A stretch of DNA of 64,000 nt from Paracoccus sulfuroxidans (lineage in GTDB: Bacteria; Pseudomonadota; Alphaproteobacteria; Rhodobacterales; Rhodobacteraceae): contig NZ_VLKU01000002.1 of the NCBI RefSeq assembly GCF_007830335.1, positions 186,001 through 250,000 on the forward strand, given 5' to 3'. Position numbers and translations under genes: made by a program. Within the stretch, counting starts at the first letter, position 1; every line of letters begins with the position of its first letter. The notes beneath the pieces are model-generated. The model saw nothing but the letters and a program-made list of their open reading frames with translations, made no database searches and was not told the origin of the DNA. Of this stretch, positions 29,816 through 39,133 are shown piece after piece.

Positions 29816-31336
29816 GTGACCGAGGTATTCCGGGCCATCGGCCTGGGCAAAAGCTATCCCGGCGTGCGCGCCAATGATGATGTCAGCTTCGCGGTCTCTG
29901 CGGGCGAAATTCACGCCCTGCTGGGCGAAAACGGCGCGGGCAAATCGACCCTTGTGAAGATGATCTATGGGCTGGTCAGGCCCGACGACGGCCAGATGCA
30001 GCTTTCGGGCGCGGAATATCTGCCCGCCGACCCGCGCGCCGCCCGTGCCGCAGGCGTTGCGATGGTGTTTCAGCATTTCTCGCTGTTCGATGCGCTGACG
30101 GTGGCGGAAAACATCGCCCTTGGCATGGAGAACCCGCCGCCCCGGCGTGAGCTTTCGCGCCGCATCGCCCAGACCAGCAGCGATTATGGGCTGCCCCTGA
30201 ACCCGAACCGCCGCGTCGCGACCCTGTCCGCGGGCGAGCGTCAGCGGGTCGAGATCCTGCGCTGCCTGCTGCAATCCCCGCGCCTGCTGATCATGGATGA
30301 GCCGACCAGCGTCCTGACCCCGCAAGAGGCCGAGATCCTCTTCGCCACCCTGCGCAAATTGGCCGGGACCGGGACTGCAATCCTTTACATTAGCCACAAG
30401 CTGGAAGAAATCCGCAGCCATTGCGACAGCGCCACCATCCTGCGCCATGGCAAGGTGGTGAACACCGTCACGCCGCGCGACCACTCTGCCCGGGCGCTGG
30501 CCGCGATGATGGTCGGGGCCGAGATGCGCACCGTCGACCGCAGCAATCGTCAGGCCGGAGCGCCGGTGCTTGAGGTCTCGCACCTGTCGCTGGACGCGCC
30601 CACGGCCGAGGGGACACGCCTTCAGGACATCTCGCTGGAACTGCGGGCAGGTGAAATTCTGGGCGTTGGCGGTGTCGCCGGAAACGGCCAGGAAGAACTG
30701 CTGTCGGCACTGTCGGGCGAGGCGCTGTCGCCCGCCGGGACGGTTCTTCTGGAAGGGCAGGATCTGTCGCGCAAAGGCCCCGAGACGCGGCGTCAGGCGG
30801 GGCTTCTGGCCGCGCCCGAGGATCGGCTGGGCCATGCTGCCGTGCCCGAATTCAGCCTGACCGAAAACACCCTGCTGACCGGCGCGAACCGGCAAGGGCT
30901 GGTCCGTCGCGGCCTCATTGACCCCGGGGCCGCGCGCCGCTTTGCCGAAGCCGTGATCACCGCCTTCGACGTCCGCACGCCCGGCCCCGGCACGGCAGCG
31001 GGCGCGCTGTCGGGCGGCAATCTGCAGAAATTCGTGATCGGGCGCGAGGTGCTGGGAAAGCCCCGCGTTCTGGTCGTCAACCAGCCGACCTGGGGCGTGG
31101 ATGCGGGCGCTGCCGCCGCCATCCGCCAGTCGCTGCTGGACCTAGCCCGTGGAGGCGCGGGCGTCATCGTCATCAGTCAGGATCTGGACGAATTGCTGGA
31201 ACTCTCCGACCGTTTCGCCGCCCTGAACGACGGGCGGCTGTCGCCACCCCGCGCGACCGAGGGCCTGACCATCGAGGAAATCGGCCTGATGCTGGGTGGC
31301 GCGCATGGGATGGAGGTCGCGCATGTTGAGGCTTGA
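29816..31336 (+). CDS. Nucleoside-type ABC transporter, double ATPase subunit
   Basis: A 506-residue protein with two fused ABC domains, as in sugar/nucleoside importers. The first has GENGAGKST and LSAGERQRVEI; the second has degenerate P-loop GVAGNGQEE and LSGGNLQKFVIGRE. I start at GTG 29816, with GAGGGAAAGG upstream; the longer frame to 29702 overlaps the divergent dnaE start. It is the first gene of a four-gene BMP-type transporter operon. Purine nucleosides are the family's usual cargo, which is inference here. Confidence 0.9.
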   Translation: MTEVFRAIGLGKSYPGVRANDDVSFAVSAGEIHALLGENGAGKSTLVKMIYGLVRPDDGQMQLSGAEYLPADPRAARAAGVAMVFQHFSLFDALTVAENIALGMENPPPRRELSRRIAQTSSDYGLPLNPNRRVATLSAGERQRVEILRCLLQSPRLLIMDEPTSVLTPQEAEILFATLRKLAGTGTAILYISHKLEEIRSHCDSATILRHGKVVNTVTPRDHSARALAAMMVGAEMRTVDRSNRQAGAPVLEVSHLSLDAPTAEGTRLQDISLELRAGEILGVGGVAGNGQEELLSALSGEALSPAGTVLLEGQDLSRKGPETRRQAGLLAAPEDRLGHAAVPEFSLTENTLLTGANRQGLVRRGLIDPGAARRFAEAVITAFDVRTPGPGTAAGALSGGNLQKFVIGREVLGKPRVLVVNQPTWGVDAGAAAAIRQSLLDLARGGAGVIVISQDLDELLELSDRFAALNDGRLSPPRATEGLTIEEIGLMLGGAHGMEVAHVEA

Positions 31337-32393
31337 GCCGCGCGCCTCGGCCTCTCTGGGCTGGCAGATCGCAACACCGGTGCTGGCCGTGCTGGCCACC
31401 ATGATCGCGGGCGGCATCCTGTTTGCCGCACTCGGCTTCGACCCGCTGGCGGCGATCCGCACCATCTTCTGGGACCCGCTGTTCGGCACGGCGGCGGGCT
31501 ATTCCCGCCCGCAGCTTCTGGTCAAGGCAGGCCCCCTGATCCTGATCGCCTGCGGTCTGGCGCTTGGCTTCCGCGCGGGCATCTGGAACATCGGGGCCGA
31601 GGGTCAGTACATCATCGGCGGCATCTGCGGCGCGGCGGTGGCACTGGCTACCTACCCCAATGAAGGCATCTGGATCTTTCCGGCGATGATCGCGGCAGGC
31701 GCGCTTGGCGGCATGGCTTGGGGGCTGATCCCCGCCCTTCTGCGCAACTGGTTCGGCGCTTCCGAGATCCTCGTCTCGCTGATGCTGGTCTATGTCGCGC
31801 AGCGCATCACCGCCTGGATGTCCTTCGGGCCGCTGAAAAACCCCGAGGGCTTCGGCTTTCCCGGCTCGCGCAACCTGCAGCAATATGAACCCGCCTCAAA
31901 CCCAGAACTCATCGCGGGCACCGGCCTGCATTGGGGTGTGGTCGCGGCGGGCGTGGCGCTGATCGCCACCTGGTTCATCGTCTCGCGTCATATCCTGGGC
32001 TTTCACATCCGCACCGCAGGTGCCGCGCCCCGCGCCGCCCGCTTTGCCGGGGTGAAGCCCAGCTGGCTGGTCGCACTGTGCCTTGGCTTCTCGGGCGCCC
32101 TGGCGGGCATGGCGGGGCTTTTCGAGGCTGCCGGACCCGGCGGCCAGATCACCGAGAACTTCGGCTCGGGCTACGGCTTCACCGCCATCATCGTGGCCTT
32201 TCTGGGCCGCCTGCATCCCGTGGGCATCCTGCTGGGAGGCCTTCTGCTGGCGCTGACCTATATCGGCGGGGAACTCGCGCAGCTGACCATGCAGATGCCC
32301 GCCGCCAGCGTGCAGGTGTTTCAGGGCATGCTGCTGTTCTTCATCCTCGGGTTCGACATCCTGACCCGCTTCCGCATCCGGAGGGTCCGCTGA
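31323..32393 (+). CDS. Nucleoside-type ABC transporter permease 1
   Basis: A 356-residue inner-membrane permease of the BPD_transp_2 family with about nine hydrophobic segments; family marks include GFRAGIWNIGAEGQYI and GLHWGVV. It overlaps the ATPase gene by 14 nt and shares one base with the next permease (TGATG). With the second permease it forms the heteromeric channel of a BMP-dependent importer. Confidence 0.9.
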   Translation: MLRLEPRASASLGWQIATPVLAVLATMIAGGILFAALGFDPLAAIRTIFWDPLFGTAAGYSRPQLLVKAGPLILIACGLALGFRAGIWNIGAEGQYIIGGICGAAVALATYPNEGIWIFPAMIAAGALGGMAWGLIPALLRNWFGASEILVSLMLVYVAQRITAWMSFGPLKNPEGFGFPGSRNLQQYEPASNPELIAGTGLHWGVVAAGVALIATWFIVSRHILGFHIRTAGAAPRAARFAGVKPSWLVALCLGFSGALAGMAGLFEAAGPGGQITENFGSGYGFTAIIVAFLGRLHPVGILLGGLLLALTYIGGELAQLTMQMPAASVQVFQGMLLFFILGFDILTRFRIRRVR

Positions 32394-33280
32394 TGATCGA
32401 TCCGCTTTCCGTCTTCCTGATGCTGCTGGGAGCTGCGACCCCGATCCTTTTCGCCTCGCTGGGTGAGCTGGTGGCCGAGCGCGCGGGCGTTCTGAACCTC
32501 GGCGTAGAGGGCATGATGATCTGCGGCGCGCTGGCGGGCTTTGCCGCCGCCCATGCCTCGGGCAGTCCGGCGCTTGGCTTTCTGGCGGCGGCGGTGGGCG
32601 GCACGGCCATCTCGCTGATCTTCGCCGGGCTCAGCCAGTATCTGCTGACCAATCAGGTGGCGACGGGGCTCGCGCTGACGCTGTTCGGGCTGGGTCTGAC
32701 CGCAATGTTCGGCAAGCCCTATGAGGGCACCAAGGCCCCCAGCATGCCCATGGGGCCGCTGGGGCTGAACTGGATGATCTGGCTGGGGCTGATCGCGGTG
32801 CCGCTGGTCTGGTGGTTCCTGAACCGCAGCCGCGCCGGGCTGGTCCTGCGCGCGGTCGGCGAAAACCACGATGCCGCCCATGCGCTTGGCTATCCCGTCC
32901 GCCGCATCCGCGTGCTGGCGATCGCCTTCGGCGGGGCCATGGCGGGTCTGGGCGGTGCCTATATCTCGATCGCGACCGTGCTGCAGTGGACCGAGGGGAT
33001 GACCGCAGGCGCGGGCTGGATCGCACTGGCCATCGTCGTCTTTTCCCGCTGGGACCCGCGCGGCGCATTGGCCGGGGCGTGGCTTTTCGGTGGCGTCACG
33101 GTGTTGCAGCTGCGCCTGCAGGCGGCGGGCGTCTCGGTGCCCGTCCAGCTTCTCAGCATGGCCCCCTATCTGGCCACGATCCTTGTGCTGGTGCTGATCT
33201 CGGCCCAGCAGAAATTCGGCCGCTCGGCGGGGGGTGCTGCCCCCGGCTCGCTGGGACGGCCGTTCCATGCGCTGCGATAA
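32393..33280 (+). CDS. Nucleoside-type ABC transporter permease 2
   Basis: A 295-residue permease with ERAGVLNLGVEGMMICGAL, the motif that mirrors the NIGAEGQ of permease 1, and about eight to nine transmembrane helices. The start ATG (32393) overlaps the permease 1 stop in TGATG. The frame is open far upstream in permease 1 but that is an out-of-frame shadow. Followed after 28 nt by the binding protein gene. Confidence 0.9.
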   Translation: MIDPLSVFLMLLGAATPILFASLGELVAERAGVLNLGVEGMMICGALAGFAAAHASGSPALGFLAAAVGGTAISLIFAGLSQYLLTNQVATGLALTLFGLGLTAMFGKPYEGTKAPSMPMGPLGLNWMIWLGLIAVPLVWWFLNRSRAGLVLRAVGENHDAAHALGYPVRRIRVLAIAFGGAMAGLGGAYISIATVLQWTEGMTAGAGWIALAIVVFSRWDPRGALAGAWLFGGVTVLQLRLQAAGVSVPVQLLSMAPYLATILVLVLISAQQKFGRSAGGAAPGSLGRPFHALR

Positions 33281-33308
33281 GGCGCCCCAAGTCCGACAGG
33301 AGAATCCC

Positions 33309-34385
33309 ATGAAACGCAGAACCCTACTTGGCAGCGCCGCCGCATTGATGGCCGTCTCGGCGCTGCCCGCGCTGGCGCAGGGCGAGAAGCTGAAGGTCGG
33401 CTTCATCTATGTCGGCCCCATCGGCGACGGCGGCTGGACCTATCAGCACGATCTGGGCCGCCTCGCGATCGAGAAGGAATATGGCGACCGGATCGAGACC
33501 TCCTATATCGAATCCGTCCCCGAGGGCGCGGACGCCGAACGCGCGCTGACCCAGCTGGCGCTGGCCGGCAACAAGCTGATCTTCGCGACCAGCTTCGGCT
33601 TCATGGACGCGGTCCAGAACGTCGCGAAGAAATTCCCCGACGTGAAATTCGAGCACGCCACCGGCTACAAGCGCGCCGACAACGTCGCGACCTATGACGC
33701 GCGCTTCTATGAAGGCCGCGCCGTGATCGGCACCATCGCGGGCCTGATGACCAAATCAAACAAGATCGGCTATATCGGCTCTTTCCCGATCCCCGAGGTG
33801 CTTCAGGGCATCAACTCGGCCTATCTGGCGGCGAAAAAGGTGAACCCCGAGGTCGAGATGAAGGTCGTCTGGGCCTATAGCTGGTTCGACCCCGCGAAAG
33901 AGGCTGACGCCGCCGCCGCCCTTTTCGCCGAAGGCGTCGACGTCTTCATGCAGCACACCGATTCGACCGCACCGCTGGCCAAGGCCGCCGAATCCGGCGC
34001 CATCGGCTTTGGTCAGGCCTCGGACATGGCGAACTTCAAGCCCAGCCCGCGCGTCTCGTCCATCATCGACAACTGGGAGCCCTATTACATCAAGCGCGTC
34101 GGCGCGGCGCTGGACGGCACCTGGAAATCCGAAGGCGTCTGGCTGGGCATCGGCGATGGCGAGGTCGAGATCGGTGAGATCACCGACGCCGTCCCCGCCG
34201 AGGTGAAGGCCAAGGCCGAGGAGGTCCGCGACGCCATCGCCAAGGGCGAGCTGCACCCCTTCACCGGCCCGCTGAAAAAGCAGGACGGCAGCGACTGGCT
34301 GGCCGAAGGCGAAACCGCCAAGGACGAGGATCTGTCGGCAATGAACTTCTACGTCGAAGGCATCACCGCGCAGCTGCCGAAATAA
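33309..34385 (+). CDS. BMP-family periplasmic substrate-binding protein
   Basis: A 358-residue BMP/PnrA-type binding protein. The N-terminus MKRRTLLGSAAALMAVSALP and ALAQ is a signal peptide with an Ala-X-Ala-like cleavage site, and has no lipobox. Domain marks are GFIYVGPIGDGGWTYQHD, FATSFGFMDAV and VDVFMQHTDS. In characterised members this fold binds purine or pyrimidine nucleosides. An AG-rich RBS (GACAGGAGAA) precedes ATG 33309. A bidirectional hairpin follows the stop. Confidence 0.92.
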   Translation: MKRRTLLGSAAALMAVSALPALAQGEKLKVGFIYVGPIGDGGWTYQHDLGRLAIEKEYGDRIETSYIESVPEGADAERALTQLALAGNKLIFATSFGFMDAVQNVAKKFPDVKFEHATGYKRADNVATYDARFYEGRAVIGTIAGLMTKSNKIGYIGSFPIPEVLQGINSAYLAAKKVNPEVEMKVVWAYSWFDPAKEADAAAALFAEGVDVFMQHTDSTAPLAKAAESGAIGFGQASDMANFKPSPRVSSIIDNWEPYYIKRVGAALDGTWKSEGVWLGIGDGEVEIGEITDAVPAEVKAKAEEVRDAIAKGELHPFTGPLKKQDGSDWLAEGETAKDEDLSAMNFYVEGITAQLPK

Positions 34386-34408
34386 GCCCTGCACACGGGA
34401 AAAACGAC

Positions 34409-34434
34409 AAAGGCCGGGACATGTCCCGGCCTTT
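34409..34434. terminator. Bidirectional terminator between BMP gene and acpP
   Basis: A near-perfect inverted repeat with 12-base arms (AAAGGCCGGGAC and GTCCCGGCCTTT) followed by T on the plus strand and T-rich on the minus. It can end transcription of the nucleoside transporter operon from the left and of any acpP read-through from the right. Confidence 0.8.
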
Positions 34435-34466
34435 TGCAATTCCACGCGGCCTGACAGCCAGACATG

Positions 34467-34500
34467 AAAAAGCGGCGGCCTCCTTCTCGGATGCCGCCGC
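34467..34500 (-). terminator. Rho-independent terminator of acpP
   Basis: On the minus strand, an 8-bp GCGGCGGC/GCCGCCGC stem is followed by five T residues (plus-strand AAAAA at 34467-34471). It starts about 24 nt after the acpP stop. It ends the fabD-fabG-acpP unit here, so fabF is not downstream as it often is. Confidence 0.75.
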
Positions 34501-34523
34501 CCTGTCAGAAATCCAGCGAGGTC

Positions 34524-34757
34524 TTAGACAGCGCCCTGGATGAACTTCACGGCATCGCCGAAAGTCTGGATGGTTTCAGCTGCGTCGTCCGGGATTTCGA
34601 TGCCGAATTCTTCCTCGAACGCCATGACCAGCTCAACCGTGTCCAGCGAGTCGGCGCCAAGATCATCGATGAAGGACGCGGATTCGGTCACCTTGTCCTC
34701 GTCAACGCCCAGGTGCTCGACGACGATTTTTTTCACGCGATCAGCGATATCGCTCAT
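34524..34757 (-). CDS. acpP: Acyl carrier protein
   Basis: A 77-residue acidic helical carrier of growing fatty acyl chains. The phosphopantetheine serine lies in the canonical [18 protein letters not shown] motif. Located downstream of fabD and fabG on the same strand, 137 bp after fabG, so it probably also has its own promoter, as is usual for this highly expressed protein. Confidence 0.98.
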   Translation of the reverse strand: MSDIADRVKKIVVEHLGVDEDKVTESASFIDDLGADSLDTVELVMAFEEEFGIEIPDDAAETIQTFGDAVKFIQGAV

Positions 34758-34894
34758 GTCACTTCCTCATTTTCGCGGGCATCCGCCCAGATGTGCCGGC
34801 ACAAGCGCCGACGACAGCCCAGGGCGGTTCCCCTGCAGCCTTATTCGCGGGATATAGCACGAGACCGTGATCTTGCAACCCGCATAAACCATGT

Positions 34895-35632
34895 TCACAG
34901 CATCGCCATGCCGCCGTTCACATGCACGGTCGTGCCGGTGACGTAACCCGCCTCGGCGCTGGAAAGGAACAGGGCGGCAGCGGCGATTTCCTCAGCCGTT
35001 CCCATGCGCCCCGCCGGGATCTGCGTCAGCAGGCGCGACTTCTGATCCTCGTTCAGCTTCTCGGTCATCGCGGTCTCGATGAAGCCCGGCGCGATGCAGT
35101 TCACGGTGATTCCCCGCGAGGCGACCTCATAGGCCAGGCTTTTCGACATGCCGACCAGCCCGGCCTTCGCCGCCGCATAGTTCCCCTGCCCCGCATTCCC
35201 GGTCGCACCCACGACCGAGGAAATATTCACGATCCGACCCCAGCGGGCTTTCATCATGCCCCGCAGAACGCCCCGGCACAGCCGAAAGCTCGAGGTCAGG
35301 TTCACGTCGATCACCTGCTGCCATTCCTCATCGGACATGCGCATGAACAGATTGTCCCGCGTGATCCCGGCGTTGTTGACCAGAATATCCAGGGACCCCA
35401 TCGCCGCGATGGCAGCCTTCGGCAGCCCCTCGACCTCCTCGGCCGAGGACAGATTCGCCGTGACCACATGGGCGCGCGACCCTAGCCGGTCCGACAGCTC
35501 CCGCAAGGGGGCCTCACGGGTCCCCGACAGGGTCACTTCCGCCCCGGCAGCATGCAGGGCTTCGGCAATCGCACCGCCGATTCCGCCCGAGGCCCCGGTC
35601 ACCAGCGCCTTCTTGCCCGTTAGATCAAACAT
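34895..35632 (-). CDS. fabG: 3-oxoacyl-ACP reductase
   Basis: NADPH-dependent SDR enzyme that reduces 3-ketoacyl-ACP. In the 245-residue protein the cofactor motif is TGASGGIG, the catalytic YxxxK is YAAAK with the serine in NISSVVG, and the C-terminus HVNGGMAML is typical FabG. I start at ATG 35632, with GAGGCGGGA upstream, instead of ATG 35659 which lies in the repeat-bearing leader. It is 72 nt downstream of fabD, with an intergenic hairpin repeat between. Confidence 0.96.
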   Translation of the reverse strand: MFDLTGKKALVTGASGGIGGAIAEALHAAGAEVTLSGTREAPLRELSDRLGSRAHVVTANLSSAEEVEGLPKAAIAAMGSLDILVNNAGITRDNLFMRMSDEEWQQVIDVNLTSSFRLCRGVLRGMMKARWGRIVNISSVVGATGNAGQGNYAAAKAGLVGMSKSLAYEVASRGITVNCIAPGFIETAMTEKLNEDQKSRLLTQIPAGRMGTAEEIAAAALFLSSAEAGYVTGTTVHVNGGMAML

Positions 35633-35654
35633 TCCCGCCTCATCTTCTTTGTTG

Positions 35655-35692
35655 TTCAAATACCCCGGGGGTCCGGGGGCAGCGCCCCCGGC
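35655..35692 (-). repeat. GC-hairpin intergenic repeat, copy A
   Basis: Between fabD and fabG. Read on the minus strand it is a hairpin GCCGGGGGC..GCCCCCGG followed by ACCCCC, GGGGTATTTGAA. The same layout recurs at 58815-58855 and, with an insert, at 59898-59955. The hairpin could be a processing or attenuation element within operons; this is inference. Confidence 0.7.
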
Positions 35693-35704
35693 TTCCTTCC
35701 CGGT

Positions 35705-36631
35705 TCATTCCTTCAGGGCCGCGATATCCGCAGGCGTCGCGATGTTGCGCGTGACAGCCTCTTTCGCCGTCCGCTTGATCATCCCGGACAGGGCTTTGCC
35801 CGCGCCGATTTCCCAATATTCGGTCACACCGGCCCCCGACAGAAACTCGATCGACTCGCGCCAGCGGACCGAGCCGGTGACCTGCTCGACCAGCAGGCGC
35901 CGGATCGCACCGGGCTCAACGACGGGCTCGGCGCGCACATTGGCGATCAAAGGCACCGCAGGCGCCTGAATCTCCACCCCGGCCAGCGCCTCGGCCATGA
36001 CGGCCGCAGCGGGCTGCATCAGCGCCGAATGGAAGGGGGCCGACACCGGCAGCATCAGCGCACGTTTTGCTCCCTGTTCCTTCGCCAAAGCCGCCGCCCG
36101 CTCGACCGCCGCCTTGTGACCCGAGATCACGACCTGCGCCGGATCATTGTCATTGGCGGCCTGACAGACCTCATCCCCGGCGGCCTTGCGGGCAATCTCG
36201 TCGACCGTCGCAAAATCCAGCCCCAGGATCGCCGCCATCGCGCCCTGCCCGACGGGCACCGCCTCCTGCATTGCGGTGCCGCGCAGGCGCAAAAGACGCG
36301 CGGTATCGGCAAGGCTCAGCGCGCCTGCCGCGCAAAGCGCGGAATATTCGCCAAGGCTGTGCCCGGCGACGAAATCGGCATCGGTGATCGCATAGCCCTC
36401 GGCCTCTAGTGCGCGCATCGCGGCCATCGAGGTCGCCATCAGCGCAGGCTGGGCATTCTGGGTCAGCGTCAGGGTCTCGATATCGCCATTCCAGATCAGA
36501 TCGGAAAGCTTCTCACCCAGAGCGTCATCGACCTCGCGAAAGACCTCTGCGGCGGCCGGGCTGGCCTCGGCCAGCTCACGCCCCATGCCGATGACCTGCG
36601 CACCCTGCCCCGGAAAAACGAATGCCCGCAT
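35705..36631 (-). CDS. fabD: Malonyl-CoA:ACP transacylase
   Basis: Transfers malonyl from CoA to ACP to feed fatty acid elongation. Starting at ATG 36631 (MRAFVFPGQGAQ) gives 308 residues; the upstream extension is not conserved. The active-site serine is in GHSLGEYSAL, and the oxyanion and second-half motifs PVSAPFHSALM and VRWRESIEFL are present. First gene of the fabD-fabG-acpP order, without fabH or plsX in the window. Confidence 0.97.
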   Translation of the reverse strand: MRAFVFPGQGAQVIGMGRELAEASPAAAEVFREVDDALGEKLSDLIWNGDIETLTLTQNAQPALMATSMAAMRALEAEGYAITDADFVAGHSLGEYSALCAAGALSLADTARLLRLRGTAMQEAVPVGQGAMAAILGLDFATVDEIARKAAGDEVCQAANDNDPAQVVISGHKAAVERAAALAKEQGAKRALMLPVSAPFHSALMQPAAAVMAEALAGVEIQAPAVPLIANVRAEPVVEPGAIRRLLVEQVTGSVRWRESIEFLSGAGVTEYWEIGAGKALSGMIKRTAKEAVTRNIATPADIAALKE

Positions 36632-36716
36632 GCGGAACCTCTGCTTTGTTGTCTCGTTGCAGACACGCTTAGCCCGCAGCGCGCCCTGCCGCAACAATTT
36701 GCGGGGAATGCGCGCC

Positions 36717-38057
36717 TTAACGGGGAATGACGATCTCGGCCAGAAGCCCGCCCAGATGCTGCCCCTCGCCCAGTCGCAACTGCCCGCCATGCGCGCGGGC
36801 AATGTCGACGGCAATCGCCAGCCCCAGGCCCACGCCCTGCCCCTGGTTCTGGTTGCGCGCCGGATCCAGACGGGTGAAGGGCTTCATCGCCTCCTCGCGC
36901 CTCTCGGCCGGAATGCCCGGACCGTCATCCTCGACCGAGATGCGGAAATACCCCGGTCCAAGCGCGCCCGAGACCTCGGCCCGGCTGCCATAGCGCACGG
37001 CATTGCCGATCAGGTTTTCCACCGCACGCCGCAGGCTGTCAGGCCGAAAGGTCGCCTTGCCCTGCGGATCGCCCGCCATCTCGGTCAGGGTCACCTTCTG
37101 GCCGCCGCGCTGCGCATCGGCCACCACTCCGCGCAGGAAATCCAGCGCCGGCAGCAGCTCGGGCGGCGCCTCCTGCGCATTGTCCCTTGCATGATCGAGG
37201 AACGCCTCGACCATGGTCGACATCGCCGTCACATCGCTTTCCAGCGCCGTGACCTCCTCGCGTTCGGGCGGATAATCCGGGCTCAGCATCGAGAGCCCCA
37301 GCCGCAGCCGGGTCAGAGGCGTGCGCAGGTCATGGCTGATGCTCGACAGCATCTGCTTGCGCTGTTCGTTCTGCCGCTCGATCCGCGCGCGCATCTCCAG
37401 AAACGCAGTGCCCGCGCTGCGGATCTCGACCGCGCCTGCGGGACGATAGGGCAGGATGCGCCCCTTGCCATATTCCTCGGCCACGCGGCCCAGCCTGCGG
37501 ATCGGGCGCAGCTGGTTGCGCAGGAAAATCGTCGCAATCGCCGTCATCAGAAGCGAGGTCCCCGCCATCAGCACCAGAAGCTGGTGCGGGTTCGAGGCGC
37601 TGACCCGCTGGCGCGGAAAGATCAGCGCATAGGGGCCATAGGGGCCCTGCAAGGTCACCCGAACCTCGCGCCGCTGGCCCAGATCCACCGCCTCGACCTG
37701 CGGCAATTGTTGATGCAGGACCGAGATCACCACCCGGCCGGAGAAATCGTAAAAGCTCCGTTCCTCGACCGCAGCCTGCGTCGCGGGCAGCTCGAACTGC
37801 ATCCCCAGCGGCGCAAGAAGGCTTTCGACATCGGCCCGCGCGACCTCGATATCCGGGGCCGCTTCGACGCGATCCGCGATCAGGGCGATCTCTCCGGACA
37901 TGCCCAGCGTCATCTGCCGTGTGACATCCTCGAAATGCCGCTGCAGGAACATGACCGTCACGACCAGCGTGATCACGACCACCGGCAGGAATAGAATCAG
38001 CGCCGCCCGCCCGTAGAGCCCGCGCGGCATCACATGCTTGAGCCAGTCGAAATTCAT
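36717..38057 (-). CDS. EnvZ-like membrane sensor histidine kinase (orphan)
   Basis: A 446-residue kinase. Transmembrane helices lie near residues 18-38 and 160-178, flanking a periplasmic domain of about 120 residues; a HAMP segment follows, then the H box with His242 in SSISHDLRTPLTRLRLG, the N box NLIGNAVRYG and the G box DDGPGIP. It resembles EnvZ-type (OmpR-partnered) kinases. No response-regulator gene is adjacent, so its partner is elsewhere. The signal is unknown. It is divergent from the MBL gene over about 74 bp. Confidence 0.87.
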   Translation of the reverse strand: MNFDWLKHVMPRGLYGRAALILFLPVVVITLVVTVMFLQRHFEDVTRQMTLGMSGEIALIADRVEAAPDIEVARADVESLLAPLGMQFELPATQAAVEERSFYDFSGRVVISVLHQQLPQVEAVDLGQRREVRVTLQGPYGPYALIFPRQRVSASNPHQLLVLMAGTSLLMTAIATIFLRNQLRPIRRLGRVAEEYGKGRILPYRPAGAVEIRSAGTAFLEMRARIERQNEQRKQMLSSISHDLRTPLTRLRLGLSMLSPDYPPEREEVTALESDVTAMSTMVEAFLDHARDNAQEAPPELLPALDFLRGVVADAQRGGQKVTLTEMAGDPQGKATFRPDSLRRAVENLIGNAVRYGSRAEVSGALGPGYFRISVEDDGPGIPAERREEAMKPFTRLDPARNQNQGQGVGLGLAIAVDIARAHGGQLRLGEGQHLGGLLAEIVIPR

Positions 38058-38131
38058 TGCGGGGCAGTCCTGCCTTTCCTCGGCCTCCGATTGGTTCTGG
38101 AAACCGGAAACATCCCTGCTAGGCTAGCGCC

Positions 38132-38998
38132 ATGACCACACCCTTGAAAGCCCCCCGCGTCATTCTGGCCGACAACGCCTCGCCCCTGACCGGGCGCGGC
38201 ACGAACACCTTCCTCCTGGGCGAAAGCCAGGTCGGTATCATCGACCCCGGCCCCGATCTGCCGCAGCACCGTGGGGCGATCCTCGCGGCCGTGGGCAAGG
38301 GCAAGGTCACGCATATCCTGATCACCCATGCGCATCTGGACCATTCCGAAGGCGCGCGCGCCCTCTCCGAGGCCTGCGGGGCCCCGATTCTGGCCTATGG
38401 AGAGGCCACGGCAGGTCGCTCTGCCGTCATGGCCCGCCTTGCTGCTTCAGGCCAGCTGCGTGGAGGCGAAGGGCTCGACCTGGCCTTCCGGCCCGATCAG
38501 ATCATCGCCGACGGCAGCGTGATCGAGACCGATGAATGGAGCCTCACCGCGCTGCACACGCCGGGCCATTTCGCCGGTCATCTGAGCTTTATCGAAGGCG
38601 ACCGCATCTATTGCGGCGATATCGTGCTGGGCTGGTCCTCGACGCTGATCTCTCCGCCAGATGGCGATCTGGCCGATTATTTCCGCTCGCTCTCGCGCCT
38701 TGCGGCGCTGAACCCGCGTGAGCTTCTGCCCGCCCATGGCGATCCGGTGACCGATCCCGCCGCCCGCTTCGCCGAGCTGGCCGCGCACCGCCGCGAACGC
38801 ACCGCGCAGATCCTTGCCGCGCTGCGCGAGGCCCCCGGTTCACCCACAGATCTGGCCGGTCGGATCTACGATGTGCCCTCGGCGCTGATGCCCGCCGCCG
38901 CGCGCAATGTGCTGGCCCATCTGGTCGCGCTGAGCGAGCTTGGCGCCGTCGCCCCCAAGGGCGATCTGACCGCCGAGAGTGTTTTTCATCTGTCGTGA
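38132..38998 (+). CDS. MBL-fold metallo-hydrolase (LACTB2-like)
   Basis: A 288-residue metallo-beta-lactamase-fold hydrolase with the dinuclear zinc motif THAHLDH (65-71), further ligands HTPGHFAGHLSF and YCGDIVLG, and a C-terminal winged-helix-like region. Its order resembles the LACTB2/RNase-type or glyoxalase-type hydrolases; the substrate is not predictable. The C-terminus is about 75 bases before tRNA-Asn. Strong GC-rich ordinary codon use. Confidence 0.83.
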   Translation: MTTPLKAPRVILADNASPLTGRGTNTFLLGESQVGIIDPGPDLPQHRGAILAAVGKGKVTHILITHAHLDHSEGARALSEACGAPILAYGEATAGRSAVMARLAASGQLRGGEGLDLAFRPDQIIADGSVIETDEWSLTALHTPGHFAGHLSFIEGDRIYCGDIVLGWSSTLISPPDGDLADYFRSLSRLAALNPRELLPAHGDPVTDPAARFAELAAHRRERTAQILAALREAPGSPTDLAGRIYDVPSALMPAAARNVLAHLVALSELGAVAPKGDLTAESVFHLS

Positions 38999-39058
38999 AA
39001 AAATTGCGACAAACCCTCTGGACGCCCCCAAAGACCCCCGCTATACACCGCCTCGTGT

Positions 39059-39133
39059 TCCGGCGTAGCTCAGCGGTAGAGCAGTTGACTGTTAATCAAT
39101 TGGTCGTAGGTTCGATCCCTACCGCCGGAGCCA
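39059..39133 (+). tRNA. tRNA-Asn (GTT)
   Basis: Complete cloverleaf: acceptor TCCGGCG pairs with CGCCGGA (39123-39129), discriminator G, encoded CCA at 39131-39133; D stem GCTC; anticodon stem-loop TTGACTGTTAATCAA with GTT at 39091-39093; T loop TTCGATC. Length and identity elements fit tRNA-Asn. Confidence 0.97.
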
